Source of the DNA: Parasediminibacterium sp051861445 | Lineage (GTDB): Bacteria; Bacteroidota; Bacteroidia; Chitinophagales; Chitinophagaceae | Assembly: GCA_051861445.1 (NCBI GenBank) | Contig: JBHYCS010000017.1 | Location: 1 to 64,000, forward strand | Length of the DNA: 64,000 bases | Direction: 5' to 3' | Shown here: positions 27,473 through 35,914 of the stretch, in pieces | How positions within the stretch are numbered: position 1 is the first letter of the stretch | Layout of the letters: each line of letters starts with the position of its first letter | Position numbers and translations under genes: made by a program | Notes under the pieces: generated by a model | Seen by the model: the letters and a program-made list of their open reading frames with translations, nothing else | Databases searched by the model: none | Told to the model about the DNA's origin: nothing

Positions 27473-27510
27473 AAAAAAATCCCGATACAATATTTTTGAA
27501 TCGGGATTAA
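27473..27510 (-). terminator. terminator after mdh
   Basis: The inverted repeat AATCCCGAT / ATCGGGATT has a 13-base loop and is followed on the minus strand by seven T residues. It lies 19 bases past the mdh stop. Confidence 0.85.
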
Positions 27511-27528
27511 GAATTACATAAAAATTCT

Positions 27529-28458
27529 TTATAAGGTTTTTAGTACATCGTTCATGCTACGAACAGCGGCAGCACTTTTATCAAATTCAGCTTGTTCAGC
27601 TTCGTTTAATTTAAAGTCTAAAATTTGCTCCCAACCATTTTTCCCAATCACTACAGGCACACCTAAACAAATATCAGATTGTCCGTATTCACCTTCTAAA
27701 GCAACGCAACAAGTAAATAATTTTTTCTCATCACGTACAATTGCTTCTACTAAAGCAGCACCTGCAGCACCTGGTGCATACCAAGCAGATGTACCAATTA
27801 ATTTAGTTAATGTAGCACCACCAACCATTGTATCTGCAACAATTTGTTTTTGTTGTTCTTCTGTTAAGAAGTTGGTTACAGGAACACTATTCCAAGTTGC
27901 TAAACGAATTAAAGGAATCATAGTAGTATCTCCATGACCACCAACTACAACTGCATTTAAATCTGCAGGGCTACAACCTAAATGTTGACTTAATTGATAT
28001 TTAAAACGGCTGCTATCTAAAGTTCCACCCATACCAATGATACGATTTTTAGGCAAACCAGTGCTTTGTAAAGCAAGGTACGTCATGGTATCCATTGGAT
28101 TAGAAATTACTATGATAATAGTGTTTGGAGAATATTTTAAAATGTTTTCTGCTACACCTTTTACAATACCAGCATTTACACCAATTAATTCTTCTCTTGT
28201 CATACCTGGTTTTCTTGGTAAACCACTTGTAATTACTACAACATCACTATTAGCAGTTTTTGTGTAATCGTTTGTGCTTCCTACAATTTTAGTATCAAAA
28301 CCTAATAATGCAGCAGTTTGCATCATATCTTGGGCTTTTCCTTCTGCAATACCTTCTTTAATATCTAATAAAACCAATTCTGTTGCCAATTCTTTACGGG
28401 CAATATTGTCGGCACAAGTTGCTCCCACGGCTCCTGCACCTACTACTGTAACTTTCAT
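27529..28458 (-). CDS. mdh: malate dehydrogenase (LDH-like type)
   Basis: The 309-residue protein starts MKVTVVGAGAVGAT, the NAD-binding loop. It has R82 and R88 in PRKPGMTRE, the N/P switch ISNPMD, R151 and the catalytic H175 in GGHGDT. R82 at the substrate-specificity position supports malate/oxaloacetate over pyruvate/lactate. The enzyme belongs to the citrate cycle. An exact -7 box lies 39 bases before the ATG, and a terminator lies downstream, so this is a single-gene unit. Confidence 0.95.
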   Translation of the reverse strand: MKVTVVGAGAVGATCADNIARKELATELVLLDIKEGIAEGKAQDMMQTAALLGFDTKIVGSTNDYTKTANSDVVVITSGLPRKPGMTREELIGVNAGIVKGVAENILKYSPNTIIIVISNPMDTMTYLALQSTGLPKNRIIGMGGTLDSSRFKYQLSQHLGCSPADLNAVVVGGHGDTTMIPLIRLATWNSVPVTNFLTEEQQKQIVADTMVGGATLTKLIGTSAWYAPGAAGAALVEAIVRDEKKLFTCCVALEGEYGQSDICLGVPVVIGKNGWEQILDFKLNEAEQAEFDKSAAAVRSMNDVLKTL

Positions 28459-28496
28459 ACTATAAAATTTTATTGTAAATAAGATTATTTGCGGTG

Positions 28497-28504
28497 CAAA
28501 AGTA
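28497..28504 (-). promoter_or_regulatory. Bacteroidota-type -7 box for mdh
   Basis: The minus strand reads TACTTTTG, an exact TAnnTTTG match, 39 bases before the mdh ATG. A weaker -33 TTG could not be seen. Confidence 0.55.
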
Positions 28505-28645
28505 ATACTGCTTTACTGATTACAGTTGAATTATCAAACTTATTTTAAAGAATATTCTGCTATGGTAAAATAGTAGAACAAATATTAACAACTTCTGAAT
28601 TTTTCTGTATAAGAAAGTTATGAATTGGAAATTACAATTAGAAGG

Positions 28646-29164
28646 TTATTGATTTACTAGTTGAATAAGTTCATTCATTTCAGAGCCTTGTTCGTATACT
28701 TTTAGTAAATTTCTATTGCCGTTGTAAACTGCTACAAATGGAGTGAATTTAACCTTAAAAAATACTGGAATAAAGTATTGTATATCTCTACCTACTGTGA
28801 TATTGCTGAATTTATTGAGATAGTATTTTTCTGCAAATGCTTGTATTTTTTCTACAGGATGATAGCTAGCAAATACAAAATAAGCATTTCTTAAACTATC
28901 CATATGTTTTACAATTTCTTTTGCCTCTAATTCACAATGACCACATTCAGGACTAAAGTAAATAATTACCACAGGTTTGTTAGCAGGTATATTATTTTGT
29001 GTAAACCAAGTTGTGTCTTTCTTTTTTATATCTGTAACTAAAGTAAAAGCAGGTAATTGTTTGGTTTTTAAATAGGCAGGAATGGTATCTTGAATAGATG
29101 TTTGTTGAGCTATTACCTGCATGTACAAACAAACGAATGCTAAAACGAAAACTATTTTTTTCAT
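28646..29164 (-). CDS. thioredoxin/TlpA-like thiol-disulfide protein
   Basis: The 172-residue protein has a signal peptide (FVLAFVCLYMQVIA) and a thioredoxin fold whose active site is CGHC in SPECGHCELEAK. The cis-proline appears as FTPFVAVY. It probably works in the periplasm on disulfides, as TlpA/ResA-like proteins do. Its ATG lies 9 bases after the MlaF stop, so it belongs to the lysA-mlaF transcript. Its partner is unknown. Confidence 0.85.
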   Translation of the reverse strand: MKKIVFVLAFVCLYMQVIAQQTSIQDTIPAYLKTKQLPAFTLVTDIKKKDTTWFTQNNIPANKPVVIIYFSPECGHCELEAKEIVKHMDSLRNAYFVFASYHPVEKIQAFAEKYYLNKFSNITVGRDIQYFIPVFFKVKFTPFVAVYNGNRNLLKVYEQGSEMNELIQLVNQ

Positions 29165-29173
29165 ACAAAAAGT

Positions 29174-29947
29174 TTATTGTTTACCAGCTTCCATCATTCT
29201 CATTTGTTTGGCATCTTGCAAAAAGTCTGATGCAAAAATGAAATTGTTAAGCAAGTTGTCTTTACTAAAAATAATTTCTTTGTTATTGCCTTCCCATTGT
29301 TTATTACCTTGATGCATGTACATAATATGATCACCAATTTCCATTACACTATTCATATCATGTGTAACTACAATGGTGGTAATGTTGTATTCTAAGGTAA
29401 TATCTCTAATTAGTCTATCTATTAATAAAGAAGTTTGTGGGTCTAAACCAGAGTTGGGTTCATCGCAAAACAAAAATTTAGGGTTTAATACAATGGCTCT
29501 TGCAATACCTACTCTTTTCTTCATTCCACCACTAATTTCTGCTGGAAATTTTTTGTTTGCGTCTTTTAAATTTACTTTTTCTAATACCTCATTTACCCGT
29601 TTCTTTTTTTCAGAAATAGATAACTTGGTAAACATATCTAATGGAAATAAAACGTTTTGCTCAACCGTCATACTATCAAAAAGAGCGGAGCCTTGAAACA
29701 ACATACCAATTTGCTGACGCAACGATTTTCTTGCATCATCCGTCATTTCAATCATGCTTTCGCCATCAAACAAAATATCGCCAGCATCAGGTTTAAATAA
29801 ACCTACCATGCATTTGGTTAACACAGTTTTACCACTGCCACTAGCACCAATAATGAGGTTGCATTTGCCAGTTTCCATGGTGGCAGTAATATCATTTAAA
29901 ATTACTTTGTCGCCAAACGATTTTCTAATATTTCGTAGTTCTATCAT
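29174..29947 (-). CDS. mlaF: MlaF-type ABC transporter ATP-binding protein
   Basis: The 257-residue ATPase has Walker A GASGSGKT, signature SGGMKKR, Walker B FLFCDEPNSGLDP and H-loop THDMN. The SGGMKKR and DEPNSGLDP variants are typical of MlaF/Ttg2A proteins. It would power phospholipid transport with the MlaE permease encoded at 26128-26865. It lies between lysA (15 bases upstream) and the TlpA-like gene (9 bases downstream). No MlaD-like substrate-binding protein is seen in the window. Confidence 0.9.
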   Translation of the reverse strand: MIELRNIRKSFGDKVILNDITATMETGKCNLIIGASGSGKTVLTKCMVGLFKPDAGDILFDGESMIEMTDDARKSLRQQIGMLFQGSALFDSMTVEQNVLFPLDMFTKLSISEKKKRVNEVLEKVNLKDANKKFPAEISGGMKKRVGIARAIVLNPKFLFCDEPNSGLDPQTSLLIDRLIRDITLEYNITTIVVTHDMNSVMEIGDHIMYMHQGNKQWEGNNKEIIFSKDNLLNNFIFASDFLQDAKQMRMMEAGKQ

Positions 29948-29962
29948 AATTAAAAATGTAAT

Positions 29963-31174
29963 CTACAATACTTCTATTTGATTGGTAAGTAAATCTTCAA
30001 ACACATCTCTTCTTCTAATTAAATGAAATTCGTTGTTTTTTACCAAAACCTCAGCAGGCTTGTAGCGACTATTAAAATTGCTACTCATTTCAAAGCCATA
30101 AGCACCAGCATTTGCAAAAACCAATAAATCGCCTTCACGTATTTCGTTCATTGGTCTATCCCATGCAAATGTGTCTGTTTCACAAATATTACCAACAATT
30201 GTATATGGTTGAACGGCTCCATCAGGGTTACTAATATTTGTAATCTGGTGATAAGCATCGTAAAACATGGGACGAATTAAATGATTAAATCCGCTATTAA
30301 CACTAGCAAATATGGTAGCTTTTGTTTCTTTTAAAACACTTACTTCTGTAATTAAATAACCACACTCACTTACCATAAATTTTCCAGGTTCAAACCAAAC
30401 TTGTAGAGGTTTTCCGTTTGGATTCGGATGATTGGCAAATGCTTCACCTACTTTTTGTGCCAACAATTGAATATTGGTTTCTGCATCGCCTGCTTTATAA
30501 GGCACTTTAAAACCCCCACCTAAATCTATAAATTCTAGTTCTTTAAATAATGGAATAATATCGAACAACACTTCTATGCCTTTTACAAATACATCTACAT
30601 CTTTAATTTCACTACCTGTATGAATATGTAAATCTTTAATAAACATATTGTTTGCAGCTACTATTTCTAGCACTTCATCCATCATGTCTACAGGAATTCC
30701 GAATTTACTTTTATCATGACCTGTAGATATTTTTAAATTTCCACCTGCCATAATATTGGGTCTTAAACGGATGCCAACAGGATAAGAATGACCGTATTTT
30801 TTTCCAAACTTTTCAAGATTAGATAAACTGTCTATATTAATATGTACACCTAACGATTGTGCCTCTTCAATTTCGCTAAATGCAATGCCATTGCTGGTAT
30901 ATAAAATTCTATCTGGCGTAAAACCTGCATGAATAGCAAGTTTTACTTCGTTAATAGAGCTACAATCGATATTGGCTCCAATATTTTTAATGATTTTTAA
31001 AATATTAATATTGGTTAAAGCTTTACAAGCATAAAAAAAACGAACATTTTGCCCAGCAAAGGCCTGCGTTAAAGTTGCATATTGATGTTCTATTTTTTCT
31101 GCATGATATACATAAGTTGGAGTTCCAAATTGTTGAGCTATTGCTATAAGTTGTTGAGAAGTTAATGCTACCAT
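29963..31174 (-). CDS. lysA: diaminopimelate decarboxylase
   Basis: The 403-residue protein is a fold type III PLP enzyme. K51 in YACKALTN is the cofactor lysine, and HTGSEI (about 190) and DLGGGF (about 225) follow. ICETDTFAWDR and ANAGAYGFEMSS hold the C-terminal active site. It makes lysine from meso-diaminopimelate, the last step of the pathway. It is the first gene of a lysA-mlaF-tlpA-like unit. The ATG at 31172-31174 gives the standard N-terminus. Confidence 0.93.
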   Translation of the reverse strand: MVALTSQQLIAIAQQFGTPTYVYHAEKIEHQYATLTQAFAGQNVRFFYACKALTNINILKIIKNIGANIDCSSINEVKLAIHAGFTPDRILYTSNGIAFSEIEEAQSLGVHINIDSLSNLEKFGKKYGHSYPVGIRLRPNIMAGGNLKISTGHDKSKFGIPVDMMDEVLEIVAANNMFIKDLHIHTGSEIKDVDVFVKGIEVLFDIIPLFKELEFIDLGGGFKVPYKAGDAETNIQLLAQKVGEAFANHPNPNGKPLQVWFEPGKFMVSECGYLITEVSVLKETKATIFASVNSGFNHLIRPMFYDAYHQITNISNPDGAVQPYTIVGNICETDTFAWDRPMNEIREGDLLVFANAGAYGFEMSSNFNSRYKPAEVLVKNNEFHLIRRRDVFEDLLTNQIEVL

Positions 31175-31251
31175 TTAAGTATTAAAAATTATGTATTAGT
31201 AGAATGATTGCTTGATTTTTAAGAAGATGTATTGAAATAGTGCCAAATCTA

Positions 31252-31285
31252 AATAAAAAAAGAATGAAGTAATGCTTCATTCTTT
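31252..31285 (-). terminator. terminator after scpB
   Basis: A perfect 11-bp stem AAAGAATGAAG / CTTCATTCTTT has a 5-base loop and is followed on the minus strand by TTTTATTT. It lies 35 bases past the scpB stop. Confidence 0.88.
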
Positions 31286-31319
31286 CTATACGATTGGTTA
31301 CTTAACAAATATTTATTGT

Positions 31320-32030
31320 TTATTCAGGTTGATCTGTGGAAGGATTTTGGTTGATTAAGCTACCATTTTCTGTAACTACAATAGTTGATGTTGCCGTATT
31401 TTCAGTTTGTTCGGTGACTTCATTGCTAGGCATATCGGTTGCAAAATCTGATGGATTAACAATAGTTCCCTCAACAATTTGATCAGCTAAAACTTCTTTA
31501 ATTTTTGGTAAATCAGCAGGCGAATTAATGCCAAAATAATCCATAAAATTCTTAGATGTTGTGTACATTAATGGATGACCGGGTAATTTTTCGTTTCTGC
31601 CAGCAATTAAAATCAATTCTTTTTCTAACAGTTTTTGAACGCTGTAATCGCTGTTTACACCACGTATACTTTCAATTTCTCCTTTGCTTATTGGCTGTTT
31701 ATAAGCAATAATGGCAAGCGTTTCTAAAGCGGCGTTTGATAAGCGTTTTAAAAATTTATCGCCATTTAATTGTGCAATGGTTTTATGAAAAGTTGGTTTG
31801 GTTAAAAATTGTAAGCCACCACCACTTTCCTTCACCTCGAAAGGATAAAATTCGCTGTTATACTTTTCTTTAATGCCTTCAATGCAACTTTCAACTTGTT
31901 CTAAAGAAACTCGTTCTTCCATAAAACCAAAGGCATTATTGATTAATTCAACAATGTCTAAAGCTGTTAAAGGCTTATCGCTTGCAAAAATAAGCACTTC
32001 AATATGTGGTATTATTTCAGATAGTTCCAT
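31320..32030 (-). CDS. scpB: segregation and condensation protein B
   Basis: The 236-residue protein (from the ATG at 32030) has the tandem winged-helix fold of ScpB, with LSNAALETLAIIAYKQPISKGEIESIRGVNSD in the middle as the most conserved part. ScpB joins SMC and ScpA to condense and segregate chromosomes. A poorly conserved, Thr/Glu/Asn-rich tail of about 45 residues follows. It starts 31 bases after the atpG stop and the two may be co-transcribed. The pairing of atpG with scpB away from other atp genes suggests a split ATP synthase locus. Confidence 0.92.
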   Translation of the reverse strand: MELSEIIPHIEVLIFASDKPLTALDIVELINNAFGFMEERVSLEQVESCIEGIKEKYNSEFYPFEVKESGGGLQFLTKPTFHKTIAQLNGDKFLKRLSNAALETLAIIAYKQPISKGEIESIRGVNSDYSVQKLLEKELILIAGRNEKLPGHPLMYTTSKNFMDYFGINSPADLPKIKEVLADQIVEGTIVNPSDFATDMPSNEVTEQTENTATSTIVVTENGSLINQNPSTDQPE

Positions 32031-32061
32031 CAAATAAATGTTTGCTAGAAAAATGAGCAGA

Positions 32062-32943
32062 TTATCCTTTTAATGCTGCTGCACCACTTACAATTTCTGT
32101 TAATTCGGTTGTAATAGCAGCTTGTCTTGCTCTGTTGTAGCTAATTTTTAAGCTTTTTAGTAATTCGTTAGCGTTTTCACTTGCTTTATCCATTGCTGTC
32201 ATTCTTGCACCGTGTTCACTAGCATTTCCGTCTAAAACAGCTTTATATAATTGCGTATTTAAAATTTTAGGCATTAATTCGGCAATCAATACATCTTGAG
32301 CAGGTTCAAAAATAAAGTCGGCTTTCTTATTTCCTTCTTTTTTCTCTACTTTAGGAATTGGCAAAAACTGTTCTGCAACAAAGCGTTGAGTAGCAGCATT
32401 TTTAAATTCGCTATAAATTAATTCTACTGCATCAAATTCTTTATTTTCAAATGCTTTCATAGCAGCTTTAGCAGCAGCTTGAACGTTTTCGAAATTAAGA
32501 TGCAAATAAATATCTTTAAAAGTAGCATCAGTTTTGTAGCCCATTTTGGTTAAGCTTTCCCAACCTTTTTTTCCAATATTCCAAACGGCTACATTGCCTT
32601 TTTTCATTTGTTCGCTATACTTTTCTTCTACAACGGCTTTTGCAAGTTTTACTACATTACTATTGTAAGCACCACATAAACCTCTGTCACTTGTAATTAC
32701 AATTAACAATACACGTTCTACCGTTCTAGTTTCTGCCAAACTAATAGCAGCACCACCTTCAATATTGCTTACAATATTACTCAACATTTCTTGTAGTTTT
32801 TGAGCATATGGCCTCATTTGAATAATGGCATCTTGTGCTCTACGCAATTTTGCAGCACTCACCATTTTCATGGCTTTTGTAATTTGTTGGGTACTTTGTA
32901 CACTCTTAATTCTATTACGTACTTCTTTTAATTGACCAGCCAT
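32062..32943 (-). CDS. atpG: ATP synthase subunit gamma
   Basis: The 293-residue protein begins MAGQLKEVRNRIKSVQSTQQITKAMKMVSAAKLRRAQ with the characteristic N-terminal helix. It ends in the matching C-terminal helix (SYNRARQAAITTELTEIVSGAAAL); together these form the rotor shaft in F1. The middle has the SDRGLCG strand. No other atp gene is in the window. An exact -7 box lies about 95 bases before the ATG. Confidence 0.95.
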   Translation of the reverse strand: MAGQLKEVRNRIKSVQSTQQITKAMKMVSAAKLRRAQDAIIQMRPYAQKLQEMLSNIVSNIEGGAAISLAETRTVERVLLIVITSDRGLCGAYNSNVVKLAKAVVEEKYSEQMKKGNVAVWNIGKKGWESLTKMGYKTDATFKDIYLHLNFENVQAAAKAAMKAFENKEFDAVELIYSEFKNAATQRFVAEQFLPIPKVEKKEGNKKADFIFEPAQDVLIAELMPKILNTQLYKAVLDGNASEHGARMTAMDKASENANELLKSLKISYNRARQAAITTELTEIVSGAAALKG

Positions 32944-33245
32944 ATTAATGTATTTGAGTAGTAAACAACTCTTTAAGGTGAAGCTAGTTTAGAGCTTTGG
33001 TTTAAAGAATTGTGGTATTTTATACTTTTTCGGTGTGCAAAAGTAACTGAAAACCTATAAATATTAGTCGTAAATTTTGATGTCTATATAAATTACTGTT
33101 TACAAATACACATGTATTAGGTAGCTAAACAAAATAATTTTTTAAAAACAGCCACAAATGCAGTAAATAATTTTTTAAAACTGTTTTATTGATTAATTTG
33201 GTTGTCTGAATCCAATATTTTGCGGTTTCCCAAAATCAACCTGCC
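32944..33245. other. intergenic region between divergent atpG and kinase genes
   Basis: This 302-base, AT-rich stretch separates atpG (minus) from the second histidine kinase (plus). It holds the atpG -7 box at 33038-33045. Near the plus-strand start there is CAATATTTTGCGG, which is close to but not an exact -7 box. I see no coding sequence, RNA gene or repeat here. Confidence 0.6.
33038..33045 (-). promoter_or_regulatory. Bacteroidota-type -7 box for atpG
   Basis: The minus strand reads TACTTTTG, an exact TAnnTTTG match, about 95 bases upstream of the atpG ATG. This allows a moderately long leader. Confidence 0.5.
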
Positions 33246-35501
33246 ATGAAATCCTTAAAAACCGAGTTTTACCAGCTCGTACAAAAAAATGGTTTCATCT
33301 TCGAGCAAATTCAAAATTTTGCTTGTGATGGTTTTTGGTATGGAAAAATTGATGGTCCTAAATTAGATTGTTGGGCAAATCCAACTTTTTGGAGATCAAT
33401 GGGTTATGATGTTTCAGATATTGATAGTTTACCTCAAAATGTTTTATTTCATTTGTCAGCAAATGATGCCGAAAATTTTGTAGAAATTTTATTACTTCAA
33501 TATAACAATCAACAATTAATTCAAACGATAGATATTGAGTTAACCGACAAAAAAGGAAGAAAAATTTGGTTTAAAACAAAAGTTATTTTTATAGATAATC
33601 ATCTTTCTGATGGTTTATTCTTGTGTTATTTTACAAATATTACTACTTCTAAACACAAAGAAATTTTACTAGAACAATGTAATCAAGAGGCAAAAATTGG
33701 TTATTGGGAAGTTGATTTTGAAACGAATAATCCCATTTGGAGTAGTGTAACCAAAAAAATTCATGAAGTACCAGACGATTATATTCCAGATTTATCTAAA
33801 GCACTTCAATTTTATAAAGAAGGAAAAAGCAGAGAACTTATTACCAAATTGGTAGCAGAATCGATACAAACAGGAAAATCATACGAAGCAGAATTGGAAT
33901 TAGTAACAGCAAAAGGAAATATTAAATGGGTTAAAACAATTGGTATTACAGAGTTTGTAAATGGTAAATGCGTTCGATTGTATGGATTATTTCAAGATAT
34001 TCATGAAAGTAAGTGTACTCATGAATTAATTGCTTCTGAAAAAGAAAAACTCAATAATGTAATTGAAGGAACAAATGTGGGTACTTGGGAATGGAATGTG
34101 CAAACTGGTGAAACTGTGTTTGACGAAAGATGGGCCAACATAGTAGGATATAATTTAGACGAATTAGCACCCGTTAGCATAAATACTTGGATAGAATTGG
34201 TACATGAAGAAGATTTAGTTGTATCTACACAAAAGCTACAAGATTGTTTTGAAAAGAAAGCTGAATACTATGAATGCGAATGTAGAATGAAGCATAAAAA
34301 TGGAAATTGGATTTGGGTTTTTGATAGAGGAAAAGTGTTTAGTTGGACAGAGGATGGTAAGCCATTGAAGATGTTTGGAACGCATCAAGACATTAACCAG
34401 AAAGTTATAGCTGAACAAAAGTTAAGAATTAGTGAAGAATCGTTTAGAGGAAACTTTGAAAACGCTGTAATTGGAATGGCTATTTTAAACGAGCAGCTTG
34501 AATGGATTGAAGTAAATGAACAACTCTGTAATATTTTGGGCTATTCGAAAGAAGAGTTGAAAATAAAAAAAATTGAAGAAATTACTCATGTAACCGATAC
34601 TGCTTCAGATGCTACTTTGTTACAAGCAATCATTGAAGGAAAGTTAAACAACTACCAAATTGAAAAGCGATTTATTCATAAACAAGGAACCATTATCTCT
34701 GCAATTTTATCTTGTGCTGTAGTCAGAAATGAACAACAAAAAATTATTTACATTATAAAGCAAATTGTAAATATTACTAACTTAAAACAAGCAGAAACAG
34801 AAGTGAGACAGCTGTTAGATGTAACAAAAGAACAAAATGCTCGGCTACAAAATTTTGCTCACATTGTATCGCATAATTTACGATCGCATTCAGTAAATAT
34901 TTCTTTATTGATAGATGTATTGTGTAACAAAAACAAGGAACTACGAAATTCTCAAGTTGTACAATTGCTAATAAAATCTGCCAATAATTTACAAGAAACC
35001 ATTCATAATTTAAATGAAGTTGCAATTATAAATAATTCTATTCAGGAGCATAAAGTTCCTATTCACTTGTATGAAAGTGCAGTAAAGGCAATTGAAAATG
35101 TATCTGCATTAGCTACAAGTTCTAATGTATTAATTATCAATGAAGTTGCAGAAAATGCAGTAGTGCTTGGGTTACCTGCGTATATTGATAGTATTATTTT
35201 AAACATGTTAACCAATGCTATCAAATATAAATCTGAAGAAAGGGCTGCATTTGTAAAAATTACAACCACTTTTAAAAGTAATTGTATAGAGCTAGCTTTT
35301 GAAGATAATGGTGTTGGAATAGATCTTAAACGTTATGGCGATAAATTATTTGGAATGTATAAAACCTTTCATGCTCATCCAGATGCAAGAGGAATTGGGT
35401 TGTTTATTACCAAAAACCAAATTGAAGCCATGGGAGGAAAAGTAAAGGTTGAAAGCGAAATAAATAAAGGAACCAAATTCATAATATCTCTGAAGAAATG
35501 A
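33246..35501 (+). CDS. cytosolic multi-PAS sensor histidine kinase
   Basis: The 751-residue protein has no membrane helix. It shows four PAS/PAC units at about residues 18-135, 143-255, 265-388 and 395-512 (each ending in an ...F.DI or ...VNIT strand). The histidine is H543 in VSHNLRSHS, followed by an N box near 653-662, DNGVGID at 687-693 and RGIGL at 715-719. The conserved proline after the phosphoacceptor histidine (HxLRxP) is replaced by His. Its stop overlaps the ATG of the receiver gene (ATGA), so the pair is coupled. It resembles the 456-2693 pair in H box and receiver. The ligand is unknown. Confidence 0.92.
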   Translation: MKSLKTEFYQLVQKNGFIFEQIQNFACDGFWYGKIDGPKLDCWANPTFWRSMGYDVSDIDSLPQNVLFHLSANDAENFVEILLLQYNNQQLIQTIDIELTDKKGRKIWFKTKVIFIDNHLSDGLFLCYFTNITTSKHKEILLEQCNQEAKIGYWEVDFETNNPIWSSVTKKIHEVPDDYIPDLSKALQFYKEGKSRELITKLVAESIQTGKSYEAELELVTAKGNIKWVKTIGITEFVNGKCVRLYGLFQDIHESKCTHELIASEKEKLNNVIEGTNVGTWEWNVQTGETVFDERWANIVGYNLDELAPVSINTWIELVHEEDLVVSTQKLQDCFEKKAEYYECECRMKHKNGNWIWVFDRGKVFSWTEDGKPLKMFGTHQDINQKVIAEQKLRISEESFRGNFENAVIGMAILNEQLEWIEVNEQLCNILGYSKEELKIKKIEEITHVTDTASDATLLQAIIEGKLNNYQIEKRFIHKQGTIISAILSCAVVRNEQQKIIYIIKQIVNITNLKQAETEVRQLLDVTKEQNARLQNFAHIVSHNLRSHSVNISLLIDVLCNKNKELRNSQVVQLLIKSANNLQETIHNLNEVAIINNSIQEHKVPIHLYESAVKAIENVSALATSSNVLIINEVAENAVVLGLPAYIDSIILNMLTNAIKYKSEERAAFVKITTTFKSNCIELAFEDNGVGIDLKRYGDKLFGMYKTFHAHPDARGIGLFITKNQIEAMGGKVKVESEINKGTKFIISLKK

Positions 35502-35893
35502 AAAACAATAAATCCATTTGTATTATTGATGATGATGCCATTTATGTATATGCTTTGAAATTTTTAATTGATATATCTAATACTTATCAGTCTATTATTG
35601 TTTATGAAAATGGAAAGCAAGCATTTGAAGCTTTTGAACAGCAAATACAACAAGGAATTTCTTTGCCAGATACTGTTTTGCTAGATATTAACATGCCTAT
35701 GTGGGATGGATGGCGTTTTTTAGAAGCTCTTGAAAAAATATACACTGACAAAAACATGCATTTGTATGTAATGACCAGCTCTGTAAATAGTTACGATTAT
35801 AATAAAGCATCTTCTTTTTCAATGGTTAAAGGTTGTTTTGAAAAGCCATTAAAAGCAGCAGATATACAACAAATTACCGAATCGTTAAACTAA
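35498..35893 (+). CDS. single-domain response regulator (CheY-like receiver)
   Basis: The 131-residue receiver has the acidic pocket D11-D13, phosphoacceptor D63 in LLDINMP, T93 and K116 (EKPL). It has no output domain. It overlaps the end of the multi-PAS kinase gene by four bases (ATGA) and is probably its partner. It is similar in sequence to the receiver at 59-475, which suggests a duplicated module of soluble kinase plus lone receiver. Confidence 0.93.
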   Translation: MKNNKSICIIDDDAIYVYALKFLIDISNTYQSIIVYENGKQAFEAFEQQIQQGISLPDTVLLDINMPMWDGWRFLEALEKIYTDKNMHLYVMTSSVNSYDYNKASSFSMVKGCFEKPLKAADIQQITESLN

Positions 35894-35914
35894 AAACAAC
35901 AACAGTAAAAGCAA

